Assembly: GCA_964352215.1 (NCBI GenBank)
Contig: CAYGRE010000014.1
Span: 1-64,000 of the forward strand
Source of the DNA: CAWUKT01 sp964352215
GTDB taxonomy: Bacteria; Bacteroidota; Bacteroidia; J057; JADKCL01
Length of the DNA: 64,000 nucleotides
Direction: 5' to 3'
Shown: in pieces, positions 26,324 to 35,511 of the stretch
Numbering within the stretch: position 1 is the stretch's first letter
Layout of the letters: each line of letters starts with the position of its first letter
Translations under genes and position numbers: made by a program
The notes under the pieces: generated by a model
The model's input: the letters and a program-made list of their open reading frames with translations, nothing else
What the model was told of the DNA's origin: nothing
Databases searched by the model: none

Positions 26324-27901
26324 TTAGACCCCTGTGGAGTGATTGACACTCTCCTGATAGTATGGATGCTTCTTGGGGACCATATCGGCTTGCTCAAATC
26401 CTTTGAATACGATGTAAAGGAAGATTCCTCCCATCATCACAAAGGCACCCGCCATCATCACCAAATCCCCAAATCCCCAATCCGCACCAAGCGCACCCGG
26501 AGCAATCAGAAGGAAAATATCGAGGAAGCGTCCTATGATCATTACCCTGGATACACCCCGAATTGAGATATTGTTCCGCTTGGAGTTCCGGGTCATCAAT
26601 GCCAGGAACGGGAAGACAAAGTTCAATACGAAGTTCGCTGCAAACAGGAAGTAATAGTTCTCGAAGCGGAAGGCATAGTAAAATGTCTCTTCCGGAATAT
26701 TAGCGTACCAGATCAGGAGGAACTGTGATACCCAGATATAAGCCCAGAATACAGAGAAAGCGAACATAAACTTACTCAAGTCATGCTTGTGCTCATCTCC
26801 GAACTCGGGGAGGTGTTTCTTTTCACTCAGGTGGATGGCAATCAGGTTCGTAACCAATGCACCACTCACGAAGAGCCCGGCAAAACAGTAAACTGCATAA
26901 ATCGTTGAGAACCAGTGAGGCTCTAGGGACATCAACCAAACAAAGCAGGTCAATGAAAAGCCAAGGGCAAAAATGGGAAGGAAAGCTGCAGAAAGACGAA
27001 CATTTTTCTTGTGGAATTCCAAGCCGCCAAGCTTTTCCTCTTTAAGGCTGTTTTGACGCAACATGTGCCCAAAGAATGTCCAAAGTCCAATGATCAGAAC
27101 ACCTGTAGCCAAAATGAAGACTACGCTCAGCAAAGGAGTTTTACCGTCAATCAAAGTATCGAAGAGGACTTGCTTGTCGCCGTCCATCTTATTCAGTTCA
27201 TAGAACCGCCAATCCCAAATCTCTCCTCCAAAAAGAAAGAAGATACCCAGCATGACAAGGGCACCGATGGGAAGGAACCTGTAAAAGGGTTCCAGTATAC
27301 GCTTCACTGAGATATACCAACCTGCATTGGACATATAGCCAACCGCGATAAAGAAGACACCAAAGAGGGCAATACAAAGCCACCAGAAAGTACCTCCCAG
27401 GAGACTGGCTCCAAACTTGGAAATATCACTTGGATGGTGATGGGCTCCGCTGATGACTGGCTTTCCGTCCACCAGGATGTCCTCACCATCTTCACCGGCA
27501 AGCGTGATTTGCTCATGGTGAACATAAGCGCGGCGCCAAGTGCCATCTGTCTTATCATTAAAGGCTCCATAGCCTAAATGCTCTTCTCCATGACCGTCAC
27601 CGTGCTCTTCACCGTGACCTGCGCCATGGTCTTCACCATGCCCCGGATCAGCCGTAAAATGCATGATACCACCGGCATCACTATGATCTCCTTCATGGGA
27701 GGTTCCCTCCTCATGATCTCCATCATGCTGCTCGTGATCGGTTCCATGTCCACCGTGATCATCTCCACCAATCTTGGTGAGTCCAAATCCAGCAAAGATC
27801 AAAACGATCCCTACCACAACCATACCCAGGAAGTTCCGGGTATAATTGCCTGTGAACTTGAAAGGTTTAGCTTCTTCTAACTTATTTTGATGTCCAGCCA
27901 T
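26324..27901 (-). CDS. actF: Alternative complex III subunit ActF, with His-rich loop
   Basis: 525 residues. One N-terminal helix (about 25-42) is followed by a His/Asp/Glu/Gly-rich segment (residues 45-112 with 14 His) and then about nine membrane helices, including FLPIFALGFSLTCFVWLMSL and FMFAFSVFWAYIWVSQFLLIWYANIP, the region conserved in ActF and related ActC/NrfD-like subunits. ActF is one of the two large integral membrane subunits of ACIII, which oxidises menaquinol or ubiquinol. Position after ActE and before oxidase subunit II is the order known from ACIII-oxidase operons. The His-rich loop is not needed for the family and may bind metal. Confidence 0.88.
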   Translation of the reverse strand: MAGHQNKLEEAKPFKFTGNYTRNFLGMVVVGIVLIFAGFGLTKIGGDDHGGHGTDHEQHDGDHEEGTSHEGDHSDAGGIMHFTADPGHGEDHGAGHGEEHGDGHGEEHLGYGAFNDKTDGTWRRAYVHHEQITLAGEDGEDILVDGKPVISGAHHHPSDISKFGASLLGGTFWWLCIALFGVFFIAVGYMSNAGWYISVKRILEPFYRFLPIGALVMLGIFFLFGGEIWDWRFYELNKMDGDKQVLFDTLIDGKTPLLSVVFILATGVLIIGLWTFFGHMLRQNSLKEEKLGGLEFHKKNVRLSAAFLPIFALGFSLTCFVWLMSLEPHWFSTIYAVYCFAGLFVSGALVTNLIAIHLSEKKHLPEFGDEHKHDLSKFMFAFSVFWAYIWVSQFLLIWYANIPEETFYYAFRFENYYFLFAANFVLNFVFPFLALMTRNSKRNNISIRGVSRVMIIGRFLDIFLLIAPGALGADWGFGDLVMMAGAFVMMGGIFLYIVFKGFEQADMVPKKHPYYQESVNHSTGV

Positions 27902-27939
27902 CGCTTTTAATTGTCAGTGTTATCTCAGAAGAATGACTA

Positions 27940-28959
27940 CTATTTCTTTTTCAGGATCTTGATTTCAGTACGGCGATTACGCGCCTTGAATTCAGCTCCT
28001 TCTCCCCTTGCAACCGGCATGGATGATCCATAACCCACTGCATTTATTTTATTGGGATTACCGCCTTTTCCGATTACATAGTCGGCAACTGCCTGCGCAC
28101 GCTGCTCAGAAAGCAATACATTGGCAGTGCTGTCCCCGTCGGAATCGGTATGTCCTTCAAATTGGATCATCAACCGCTGCTTGTCAATCAGGTCTTTTTC
28201 CTTGGCGAGAAATTTAGTCACCATATCCAAAGTCTTCAATCCAGCGCTCGTGATTTGAGCACCACCTACTTCAAATTCGACGTTCTGAAGGGCATAAACC
28301 TCTTCGTATTCCTCCTTTTTGATGAAGTCATTGGTGTTGATCATAGAAGCGTCGAAAAACTCACGTTCAGGAGCCATCTCTTTTCCTTGCAGCATTTCGA
28401 CATAATGGGCAACCTTCCAACGTTCTTCATAGCTCAGTTGAGAAGAATAACTTCCCATCACACCTTTGCCATGCATGATGACGTAGTATACTTCACCAGC
28501 AGTGTATTCTGCGATAGCACCTGCATTGTACGCAGTTGGATTGATCGCATCGTGTTGAGAAACTTTACCGTCCCCGGCTCCTTTTTCACCGTGGCAAGCA
28601 CCGCAAAAGCGGAGATAGAGTTCCTTACCTTCCTCCATTACAGCAGCGGTACGACGGATTGGATTGATCCGGTTCTTAACCTCATCGCTGTGACGAACAG
28701 CGTCGTCCTCAGAGTTTGGGATATCATAAGAGGCAAACTGGCCTCTGGCAATAGTTCCTTCAGGTGGAATTTGTTGGTTCCGCCGGTCCTTGAAAGGCGC
28801 AAAACTATCCGTATCCTGAGTGAAAGGCTCATAAGGAATCGAGCTGTACATCTCAGGTGCAAACTGGATTCCCGGATCATTTCGGTCACTTCCACATGAT
28901 GACAGTATAAATGCTGCCGCCAGTGTTAATGTTATAAGATATGCAGATTGGGTCTTCAT
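27940..28959 (-). CDS. actE: ActE-like monoheme cytochrome c lipoprotein fused to an OmpA peptidoglycan-binding domain
   Basis: About 339 residues from the ATG at 28959, chosen because it gives a lipoprotein signal with lipobox LSSC; a longer frame overlaps ActD by 59 bases. The N-terminal half is a class I cytochrome c: heme motif CGACH followed by GEKGAGDG, distal Met in KGVMGSYSSQL. The C-terminal ~115 residues are an OmpA domain: FEGHTDSDGDST, LSEQRAQAVADYV, INAVGYG and a final RNRRTEIKI, with the Asp and Arg that bind diaminopimelate in peptidoglycan. ActE normally carries electrons from ActA to the oxidase. The fusion could tether this module to the cell wall. Confidence 0.85.
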   Translation of the reverse strand: MKTQSAYLITLTLAAAFILSSCGSDRNDPGIQFAPEMYSSIPYEPFTQDTDSFAPFKDRRNQQIPPEGTIARGQFASYDIPNSEDDAVRHSDEVKNRINPIRRTAAVMEEGKELYLRFCGACHGEKGAGDGKVSQHDAINPTAYNAGAIAEYTAGEVYYVIMHGKGVMGSYSSQLSYEERWKVAHYVEMLQGKEMAPEREFFDASMINTNDFIKKEEYEEVYALQNVEFEVGGAQITSAGLKTLDMVTKFLAKEKDLIDKQRLMIQFEGHTDSDGDSTANVLLSEQRAQAVADYVIGKGGNPNKINAVGYGSSMPVARGEGAEFKARNRRTEIKILKKK

Positions 28960-28966
28960 TCCAGTA

Positions 28967-29521
28967 TCAAAAATTAACGTCAAAATAAGGGTCGTCAACT
29001 TCCTGCTCAGCGACCTCATAAGCACCAGAAGCTTTCATGATATCTTCAGCTTCAGCCTTATTGCCATTCAATTTGGCCTGATCGACGGCAACCACAAAGA
29101 CGTCGTCGGTTACCCGGTCGTCAAAGAGAATTGCCTTCTTCCAAGGGAAGAGTTTATTGACAAACAAGAAGGTAAATACCATTCCAAAGGCAGAAAAGAG
29201 AACCGTTAGTTCAAATCCGATCGGGACCAAAGCCGGACCTTGAAAGGCAGGCTTGCCTCCAATGTCCATGGGCCAATCCCAGACCAGCATATAAACTTGC
29301 ATCAAGACTGCACATAAGGTACCGGTTAAACCGAAGATAAATGCAGCAATGGTCAGGCGTGAACGTTTGAACCCAAGGAGATGCTCCATCCCGTGAATGG
29401 GAAAGGGGGAGTAAACGTCATATACCTTAATCCCCTTAGCCTGGAGCGCTTCTACCCCGGCGGAGATTGCGTCTGGGCTTTTGTATTTACCCAACAGGAA
29501 CTTCTGCAGGTTGTTGCTCAT
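28967..29521 (-). CDS. actD: Alternative complex III subunit ActD (DUF3341)
   Basis: 184 residues. The N-terminal soluble part (KFLLGKYKSPDAISAGVEAL and GIKVYDVYSPFPIHGMEHLLG) is the DUF3341 signature. Two membrane helices follow (about 57-79 and 103-126), then a C-terminal soluble segment with FDDRVTDDVFVVAVDQ. ActD is a peripheral/membrane subunit of ACIII facing the cytoplasm. The gene overlaps ActC by 35 bases and ends 8 bases before the ActE start. Confidence 0.92.
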   Translation of the reverse strand: MSNNLQKFLLGKYKSPDAISAGVEALQAKGIKVYDVYSPFPIHGMEHLLGFKRSRLTIAAFIFGLTGTLCAVLMQVYMLVWDWPMDIGGKPAFQGPALVPIGFELTVLFSAFGMVFTFLFVNKLFPWKKAILFDDRVTDDVFVVAVDQAKLNGNKAEAEDIMKASGAYEVAEQEVDDPYFDVNF

Positions 29522-30890
29522 GAGTCTTTTCTTCTTGGGTTGGTAAATGAATGAGTGTTTTGACTTCGAACATGTTCACCGTCGGGAAGAACTTCGCAAA
29601 TAGGAAGAAGAAGGTGAAGAAGATGCCGAAGGTTCCCAGCAGGATTCCGAATTCAATCCAGGTTGGCTCGTAGTAAGACCAACTGGAAGGAAGGTAATCA
29701 CGGTGCAGGGAGGTAACGATGATCACAAATCGCTCAAACCACATCCCGATATTTACAAAAATCGAGAGGATAAACGTGAGCAACATATTGGTACGTACCT
29801 TCTTAAACCAGTATAGCTGAGGAGTAATTACATTACAGGAAATCATGGTCCAGTAAGCCCACCAGTAAGGTCCAAAGGCACGGTTGACAAAGGCGAAGGA
29901 CTCAAAGTGGTTACCAGAGTACCAAGCCATTAAGAATTCCGTACCATAAGCGATACCTACCAGAGAACCAGTCAGTAAGACGATTTTAGCCATCGCCTCC
30001 ATGTGGCCCATGGTGATCATATTCTCTAATTTGTACACTTTACGCATGACCACCAAAAGGGTCTGCACCATTCCGAATCCGGAGAAGATCGCTCCTGCAA
30101 CGAAGTAGGGAGGGAAAATCGTGGTGTGCCATCCCGGCATAACCGAGGTTGCAAAGTCAAAGGATACGATGGTGTGAACCGAGAGTACCAGCGGCGTCGC
30201 CAAACCAGCCAGGATCAATGAAACCAGCTCGAATCGGTACCAGGTTCTGGCAGAACCATTCCAGCCGAGGGCCAGACTACCATAAACAGCTTTGGCGATC
30301 TTATTCTTGGCGCGGTCACGTACGGTGGCAAAGTCAGGAACCAAGCCGAGGTACCAGAATACCAAAGAGACCGAGAAATAAGTCGAAATTGCAAATACGT
30401 CCCAAAGCAGTGGTGAGTTAAAGTTAACCCAAAGTGGTCCACGTGTGTTTGGCAATGGGAATACCCACATAGCTCCCAACCAGGGACGTCCCATGTGGAT
30501 CAGGGGAAACAATGCCGCACATATAACCGCGAAGATGGTCATCGCCTCCGCAGAACGGTTGATTGAATTCCTCCAGGTCTGACGGAAAAGCAAAAGAATC
30601 GCTGAAATCAGGGTTCCTGCGTGACCGATACCGACCCAGAATACGAAGTTTGTAATGTCAAAGGCCCATCCTACTGTCTTGTCAAGCCCCCATGAACCGA
30701 TACCCACAAAAAGTGTATAACCGATACAATAAAGGCCTATTGCCAAGGCAATAGAGGACAAACCAAGAGACAAGAGCCACAACTTATTTGGCTTTGACTC
30801 CAACGGTTTCAGAACGGTTTCAGTGACATCGTGGTAATTCATACCACCTTGCACTTCGACGTTCCGTATGGGTGAAATATATGTAGACAT
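29487..30890 (-). CDS. actC: Alternative complex III subunit ActC (NrfD/PsrC-like)
   Basis: 467 residues with about ten membrane helices. Segments such as FVFWVGIGHAGTLISAILLLF, AEAMTIFAVICAALFPLIHMGRPW and FTFFFLFAKFFPTVNMFEVKTL match the NrfD-type quinol-binding subunit of ACIII. In the complex this subunit holds the quinol site and pairs with ActF. The N-terminus starts with MSTYISPIRNVEVQGGMNYH, an amphipathic leader. It follows ActB by 32 bases. Confidence 0.93.
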   Translation of the reverse strand: MSTYISPIRNVEVQGGMNYHDVTETVLKPLESKPNKLWLLSLGLSSIALAIGLYCIGYTLFVGIGSWGLDKTVGWAFDITNFVFWVGIGHAGTLISAILLLFRQTWRNSINRSAEAMTIFAVICAALFPLIHMGRPWLGAMWVFPLPNTRGPLWVNFNSPLLWDVFAISTYFSVSLVFWYLGLVPDFATVRDRAKNKIAKAVYGSLALGWNGSARTWYRFELVSLILAGLATPLVLSVHTIVSFDFATSVMPGWHTTIFPPYFVAGAIFSGFGMVQTLLVVMRKVYKLENMITMGHMEAMAKIVLLTGSLVGIAYGTEFLMAWYSGNHFESFAFVNRAFGPYWWAYWTMISCNVITPQLYWFKKVRTNMLLTFILSIFVNIGMWFERFVIIVTSLHRDYLPSSWSYYEPTWIEFGILLGTFGIFFTFFFLFAKFFPTVNMFEVKTLIHLPTQEEKTHEQQPAEVPVG

Positions 30891-30922
30891 AAGGTGCTTT
30901 TATCCTTTGTGTTCTATTTATA

Positions 30923-33900
30923 CTATGCGTTTTCTTCTTCGTGACCGCCAGTGTGATCACCTTCATCCTTGTTGCGGACTTTCGTCATGTACAACACTGA
31001 AGGAAGCGTTTTCACATCCTCAAGCGCGTGGTACCCACGCATGTTGAAGCGATACAATTTGGAAATTTGAGACTCTCCATCGTTCAGATCACCAAAGATG
31101 ATCGCATCAGAAGGACATGACTGCTGACATGCAGTTTGAATCTCTCCATCATGTGGCCGGCGCATTTCAGTTTTGGCCTTCAGCTTCTTCTCCTGGATAC
31201 GCTGTACACAGAAGGAGCATTTTTCCATGACTCCACGTGCACGAACTGTAACGTCAGGGTTCAAAACCAGGCGACCGACTTTTTCACGCTGCATATAGTT
31301 GACATCCTTGTAATCGTCGTTCCAGTAGTAGCTGAACCAGTTGAAACGACGTACTTTATAAGGACAGTTGTTGGCACAGTAGCGTGTACCAATACAGCGG
31401 TTGTAAACCTGCTGATTCAATCCTTCATCGGAGTGAACGGTAGCGAGTACAGGACAGACGGTCTCACAAGGAGCGTTGTCGCAGTGCTGGCACAGCATCG
31501 GCTGGTGCAAGGTTTCAAGACCCCCGCTTTGATCCGAAGGATCTCCTTTATAATAGCGGTCTATCCGCATCCAGTGCATTTCACGGCGAACAAGCACTTC
31601 CTGCTTACCTACTACTGGAATATTATTTTCCGCATTACAACTGACGATACAGCTACCACAACCTGTACACTTGTTCAGGTCAATGGCCATTGCCCAGTGG
31701 TGTCCTTTCTTATCATGGACATCCCAGAGGGAAATCATGTGGTGGCTGGAAAGACGCTTATTGCCTGCAGCACGGTTCTCATCGTATTTACCCAGCGTGG
31801 TTTCTTTGACGATATAATCGCTGATCCGGTCTTCGACTTGCTCACGCTTGTCTTCCAGTTCGTAGCCGATATAAGTCTGGGTCTTGGCCAGATCAACTTT
31901 GTCGCCAGTTGCTGACACACTTGCCTCAGTACCGTAGTAGCTGAAGTTGTTTCCCTTGGCCGCAACCATTGGATAAACATCAACCCCTACCCCGGCACCT
32001 ACTTTACCTATGATTTCATCCCGGCCATAACCGACTGCAATGGCAAGGGTGCCATTCGCCTGACCAGGCTGAATCACAATCGGGGCGGTAACAGAGGCTC
32101 CACTGGCACCCAGGGTTACGGTCATCCCATCTTCCCACTTCTGCTCCATCGCATAAGAATAAGGAACGGAAATGTAATTGTCCCAAGTCACCTTAGAAAT
32201 TGGATTGGGAAGCTCTTGCAACCAAGGGTTGTTCGAAGAACGACCAGTCCGCATATTGGTAGACTCGAAGATGACCAGTTCAAAGCCGGAACCTTTTTCT
32301 CCGGCCTGGTAAGCAGAAGACAGGGTACGGGCAGAACCGGAAGCATCAAAAGAAGGTACTGGAGCTACAAGCTCGACTTCCTCAGCCACAACTTCATGGT
32401 CCACGCCATGGTCTCCATCTGCATGATGATCTTCGTGACCGTCTCCGTGCTCAGCTTCCTCAACCAACTCATTGATGGCTGCGGCTACGGCACCAACTTC
32501 AACAAAACCGGTCCGCACGGTTTCTTCCCAGAAAGAGCTGAATGATCCACCACCAGTGTTGACAGCGGTCCAGGTATTCTGGATATACTTATAAAGGCTG
32601 GTATTGTCACCGCTCCATTTCAGCAGACATTCTTCCCATTGACGGGTGTCATATAGAGGCCGAACCAAGGGCTGGCGAATACCAAAGTAATTCTTACGTG
32701 GTTGTGCATCACCCCAACTCTCAAGTGTGTGGTTCTGGGCGAGTACATATTTAGAGACCTTAGAAGTTTCATTTTCCTTGGTCCCAAAGTAGATGGACTG
32801 AACATCGGCAAGATTCTTGGCCAATTCAGCACCACCCATAAAGTCATAAACCGGGTTGGCATCGTCAATGAAGATGACTGCATCATAAGAAGCAGCTCCT
32901 TTGGCGAAATCCATCATGGCTTTGTCATTGCCCTGAGCCTGGTAGCTCGGGTTAGACATATCCAAAGTTGCACCGTAATTGCGCAATTCAGTATTGATCG
33001 CTTTAACCACGGTTTGCATGTCAACATCGTTGACCCCACAAACTACGATGGACTTGCCTTTAGCCTTCTTCAAGGCTTTGGCAGCGCGGCTGATGGCATT
33101 GCCAGTACCGGCAAACCCTGCGCTGGAACCACCTACAATCTCGTTGTAGAGTGCAACCAAGGCACCTGCCACTTGAGAAGGCTTCATTGGGACACGGAGG
33201 TCAGCATTGGATCCGGTGAGACTCATCCGAGACTCAAACTGGAAATGCTTGGACATCTTGGGATGATCAGGATCCAGGTGACGCTGCTTGGACCAACCTT
33301 TGGTAAATTCAGGGCCGGACAAGAAACTTCCGAGGAAATCAGCTTCGAAGCTGACGATCACTTCCGCTTTGTCAAAATGGTAGCCGGGAATGGTCATCAT
33401 CTCACCACCATCAGTGTGAACTGCGGCAAGTGCGTGATAAGAAACCGGATCATATTGAATGTGGCGCCCGTTGGGGAAATTCTTCAGGAACTTCTTAATG
33501 ATACCACGACCGGAAGGGCTGGTAATGGTATTGGAAACAACCGCAACCTTACTGGAGCTGTTGAAAACCTGCCCGAGAGCAGAATCCACATTGGCCCAGG
33601 TCATCTTGCCTTCTTTGCCCTTCGGTGCCATGAGGCGTGCATTGTCATACAAGTCAAGCACAGTGGCCTGACCCGTTGCACAAACGCCACCCTGGTTGAG
33701 GGCATGCTCTCTGTTTCCTTCGATCTTGATCGGACGTCCTTCGCGAGACTTGACAAGGACACCGCAACCGGCTGCGCAACCACCGCAGGTGGAAGCATAC
33801 CAAGCTGCAACCCCGGGGGTAACGGTCTCTGGCTTGATAACGTAAGGAATAGCTTTCCGAACTGGCTTTTCTACACATGCAGTTAAAGCAGCAGCCGTCA

Positions 33901-34078
33901 AGCCAAATCCGAATATCTTCAGAAAGTCACGACGGTTGGTGTTCAGCCCGAGCTTCTCCTCCGAGAACGACTCTTCTATGGGTAGGTCTTCCAGGAATTC
34001 ATCCTTTTGTCCCTGCTGAAAATCCGGCTTGGCATGGTATTGCTCAAGGCCATTCCAGTATGTATGATTTTTACTCAT
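30923..34078 (-). CDS. actB: Alternative complex III subunit ActB: Tat-lipoprotein molybdopterin-like/iron-sulfur protein
   Basis: 1051 residues. A twin-arginine signal with a lipobox (NRRDFLKIFGFGLTAAALTAC, about 47-67) suggests Tat export and lipid anchoring. The central domain resembles molybdopterin oxidoreductases, beginning with a cysteine cluster CGGCAAGCGVLV and KIEGNREHALNQGG; ACIII members are not known to hold a molybdenum cofactor. The C-terminal 230 residues form a ferredoxin-like domain: CTGCGSCIVSCNAEN, CQHCDNAPCETVCPV, CIGTRYCANNCPY and CSFCVQRI with a final CQQSCP, giving four cubane-type clusters. A His-rich segment lies near 541-561. It is the central electron-transfer subunit of ACIII. 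Confidence 0.95.
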   Translation of the reverse strand: MSKNHTYWNGLEQYHAKPDFQQGQKDEFLEDLPIEESFSEEKLGLNTNRRDFLKIFGFGLTAAALTACVEKPVRKAIPYVIKPETVTPGVAAWYASTCGGCAAGCGVLVKSREGRPIKIEGNREHALNQGGVCATGQATVLDLYDNARLMAPKGKEGKMTWANVDSALGQVFNSSSKVAVVSNTITSPSGRGIIKKFLKNFPNGRHIQYDPVSYHALAAVHTDGGEMMTIPGYHFDKAEVIVSFEADFLGSFLSGPEFTKGWSKQRHLDPDHPKMSKHFQFESRMSLTGSNADLRVPMKPSQVAGALVALYNEIVGGSSAGFAGTGNAISRAAKALKKAKGKSIVVCGVNDVDMQTVVKAINTELRNYGATLDMSNPSYQAQGNDKAMMDFAKGAASYDAVIFIDDANPVYDFMGGAELAKNLADVQSIYFGTKENETSKVSKYVLAQNHTLESWGDAQPRKNYFGIRQPLVRPLYDTRQWEECLLKWSGDNTSLYKYIQNTWTAVNTGGGSFSSFWEETVRTGFVEVGAVAAAINELVEEAEHGDGHEDHHADGDHGVDHEVVAEEVELVAPVPSFDASGSARTLSSAYQAGEKGSGFELVIFESTNMRTGRSSNNPWLQELPNPISKVTWDNYISVPYSYAMEQKWEDGMTVTLGASGASVTAPIVIQPGQANGTLAIAVGYGRDEIIGKVGAGVGVDVYPMVAAKGNNFSYYGTEASVSATGDKVDLAKTQTYIGYELEDKREQVEDRISDYIVKETTLGKYDENRAAGNKRLSSHHMISLWDVHDKKGHHWAMAIDLNKCTGCGSCIVSCNAENNIPVVGKQEVLVRREMHWMRIDRYYKGDPSDQSGGLETLHQPMLCQHCDNAPCETVCPVLATVHSDEGLNQQVYNRCIGTRYCANNCPYKVRRFNWFSYYWNDDYKDVNYMQREKVGRLVLNPDVTVRARGVMEKCSFCVQRIQEKKLKAKTEMRRPHDGEIQTACQQSCPSDAIIFGDLNDGESQISKLYRFNMRGYHALEDVKTLPSVLYMTKVRNKDEGDHTGGHEEENA

Positions 34079-34101
34079 TGGTGGTAGGTTCAGCCTTTAT
34101 A

Positions 34102-35124
34102 TTAATAGTGACAACGTGCACATGCCAAGCCGCCAATGTCCTCTACGGTGTGGACATCCTCGCGACCAAGTGCGTCGTATAGATCAGAATTTACTTCAGT
34201 TTCACGGTGGCAGTTGACACACCAGCCCATGCTCAAAGGAGCCCACTGGTAAACAACGTCCATCTCTTCCACAGGACCGTGACATTGCTGACACTCCAGT
34301 TGACCAGCGACAACGTGCTGCTGGTGATTGAAGTAAGCCAGGTCAGGGAGGTTGTGAATACGTACCCATTCGATCGGCACATCGTTCTCGTAGGCAGTGT
34401 AAATCTTGGCAATCTCTTTTTCACCTGAGATTTTACCCGCCTGAACCGCCTTGTGACAGTTCATACATACATTGACCGAAGGAATCCAGGCGTTTTTACC
34501 CTTGGAAGCACCAGTATGACAATACTGACAGTCAATTTCGTATTGACCAGCGTGAATCGCGTGAGAAAACCAAATCGGCTGGTCAGGCTGATATCCCTGT
34601 GACAAACCAACGCCCCGAGCAATCGGAACGATGATGAACAGGCCGATTACGAAAGCAGCGAAGCCCCCGAAGCTGGCCAGGTAGGGATTCAGAGACAACT
34701 CCTTTGCGTAAGCAATCGTGCCTTTTAAAGTAAAGGCTTCTTTGCCTTCTCTAACCCGGATCAAGTTGATCAGGTTAGCAGCGACAAAGAAAAGGAGGAG
34801 CACAACCATCAAGAGAACTCCAACCATCACCGCCAGGGTCAGGTAAAGGCTGTCGTAATTGGCTGCAACTGTAGAGCTGCCGTCTGATGAATATTCCTCT
34901 GCGTCTTCACCAAGACCGAACCCGGAAACGGGCTGATCTCCTGAAAATGAGAAACCTGGAAGATCCCAGTCTGCCTGAGCAGTTGGGGCCTCTCCATAAA
35001 AATCAAAGCCAGCTACCTCTGAGGAGGGGCCGGCGAATGCAAACTGGAATCCGATCAGGAGTACGGCACACAACCAAACTGCCTTAATGTGTATCGGGAT
35101 CCTTTTGCCGAAAAATTTACTCAT
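34102..35124 (-). CDS. actA: Alternative complex III pentaheme cytochrome c subunit ActA
   Basis: 340 residues from the ATG at 35124, which gives a signal-peptide start (KAVWLCAVLLIGFQFAFA); a longer frame upstream is unlikely. One helix at about 93-116 and another near 150-170 anchor the protein. Five heme motifs follow: CQYCH (about 200), CMNCH, CQQCH, CVNCH and CARCH, the last only one residue from the C-terminus. That count matches ActA of Rhodothermus-type ACIII. It is the first gene of the operon and receives electrons from ActB. Confidence 0.95.
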   Translation of the reverse strand: MSKFFGKRIPIHIKAVWLCAVLLIGFQFAFAGPSSEVAGFDFYGEAPTAQADWDLPGFSFSGDQPVSGFGLGEDAEEYSSDGSSTVAANYDSLYLTLAVMVGVLLMVVLLLFFVAANLINLIRVREGKEAFTLKGTIAYAKELSLNPYLASFGGFAAFVIGLFIIVPIARGVGLSQGYQPDQPIWFSHAIHAGQYEIDCQYCHTGASKGKNAWIPSVNVCMNCHKAVQAGKISGEKEIAKIYTAYENDVPIEWVRIHNLPDLAYFNHQQHVVAGQLECQQCHGPVEEMDVVYQWAPLSMGWCVNCHRETEVNSDLYDALGREDVHTVEDIGGLACARCHY

Positions 35125-35511
35125 CTGTACTGTAATTTTTCTATAATCTATGAGTCCTATGACAGAATCGACTTGCAAGATAATACCGGATAAAATCATA
35201 TTCAAACCGACCAAAGCCGTTTTAATTTGCCTCATCTTTATTTATAACGATTCTAAACTACTGTTCTGGAATAAAAAGAACCTGCACTTTCCCTCTCCAG
35301 GCTGTAACCTTTTCGCTTCGTTCTCGTTTACAGCGCTTTATAGAAAGGACCGAGAATAATACACTGTGCAGCTCTATCCATTCAAACTTTCCTGATCACC
35401 AGCTTTACTGTGTATATCTATGTGAATAAAAGTCACAATAAATCCCTTTAATTTTTAACCCAAGCGGATATCCCTTGCCATCCAGGCCAAAATTGGGCCG
35501 ATGGGAGCCAT
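35125..35511. other. 387-base intergenic region upstream of the ACIII operon
   Basis: The respiratory operon must start here, reading left. I find no convincing pair of TTTG and TANNTTTG elements; the best -7-like element on the minus strand is TAGTTTAG (plus-strand CTAAACTA, 35253-35260), but no good -33 element lies 19-21 bases from it. An imperfect GC-containing inverted repeat (about 35478-35504) just beyond the stop of the TMEM220 gene could be that gene's terminator. No gene or RNA element is recognised in the rest. Confidence 0.4.

Noticed and set aside
32702..33886. Long plus-strand open frame of 394 residues opposite actB
   Set aside because: It is entirely antisense to a clear ACIII subunit gene and shows no recognisable domain.
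35253..35260. Promoter -7 element for the ACIII operon
   Set aside because: TAGTTTAG on the minus strand has no TTTG-like partner at the right spacing, so I did not call it as a feature.
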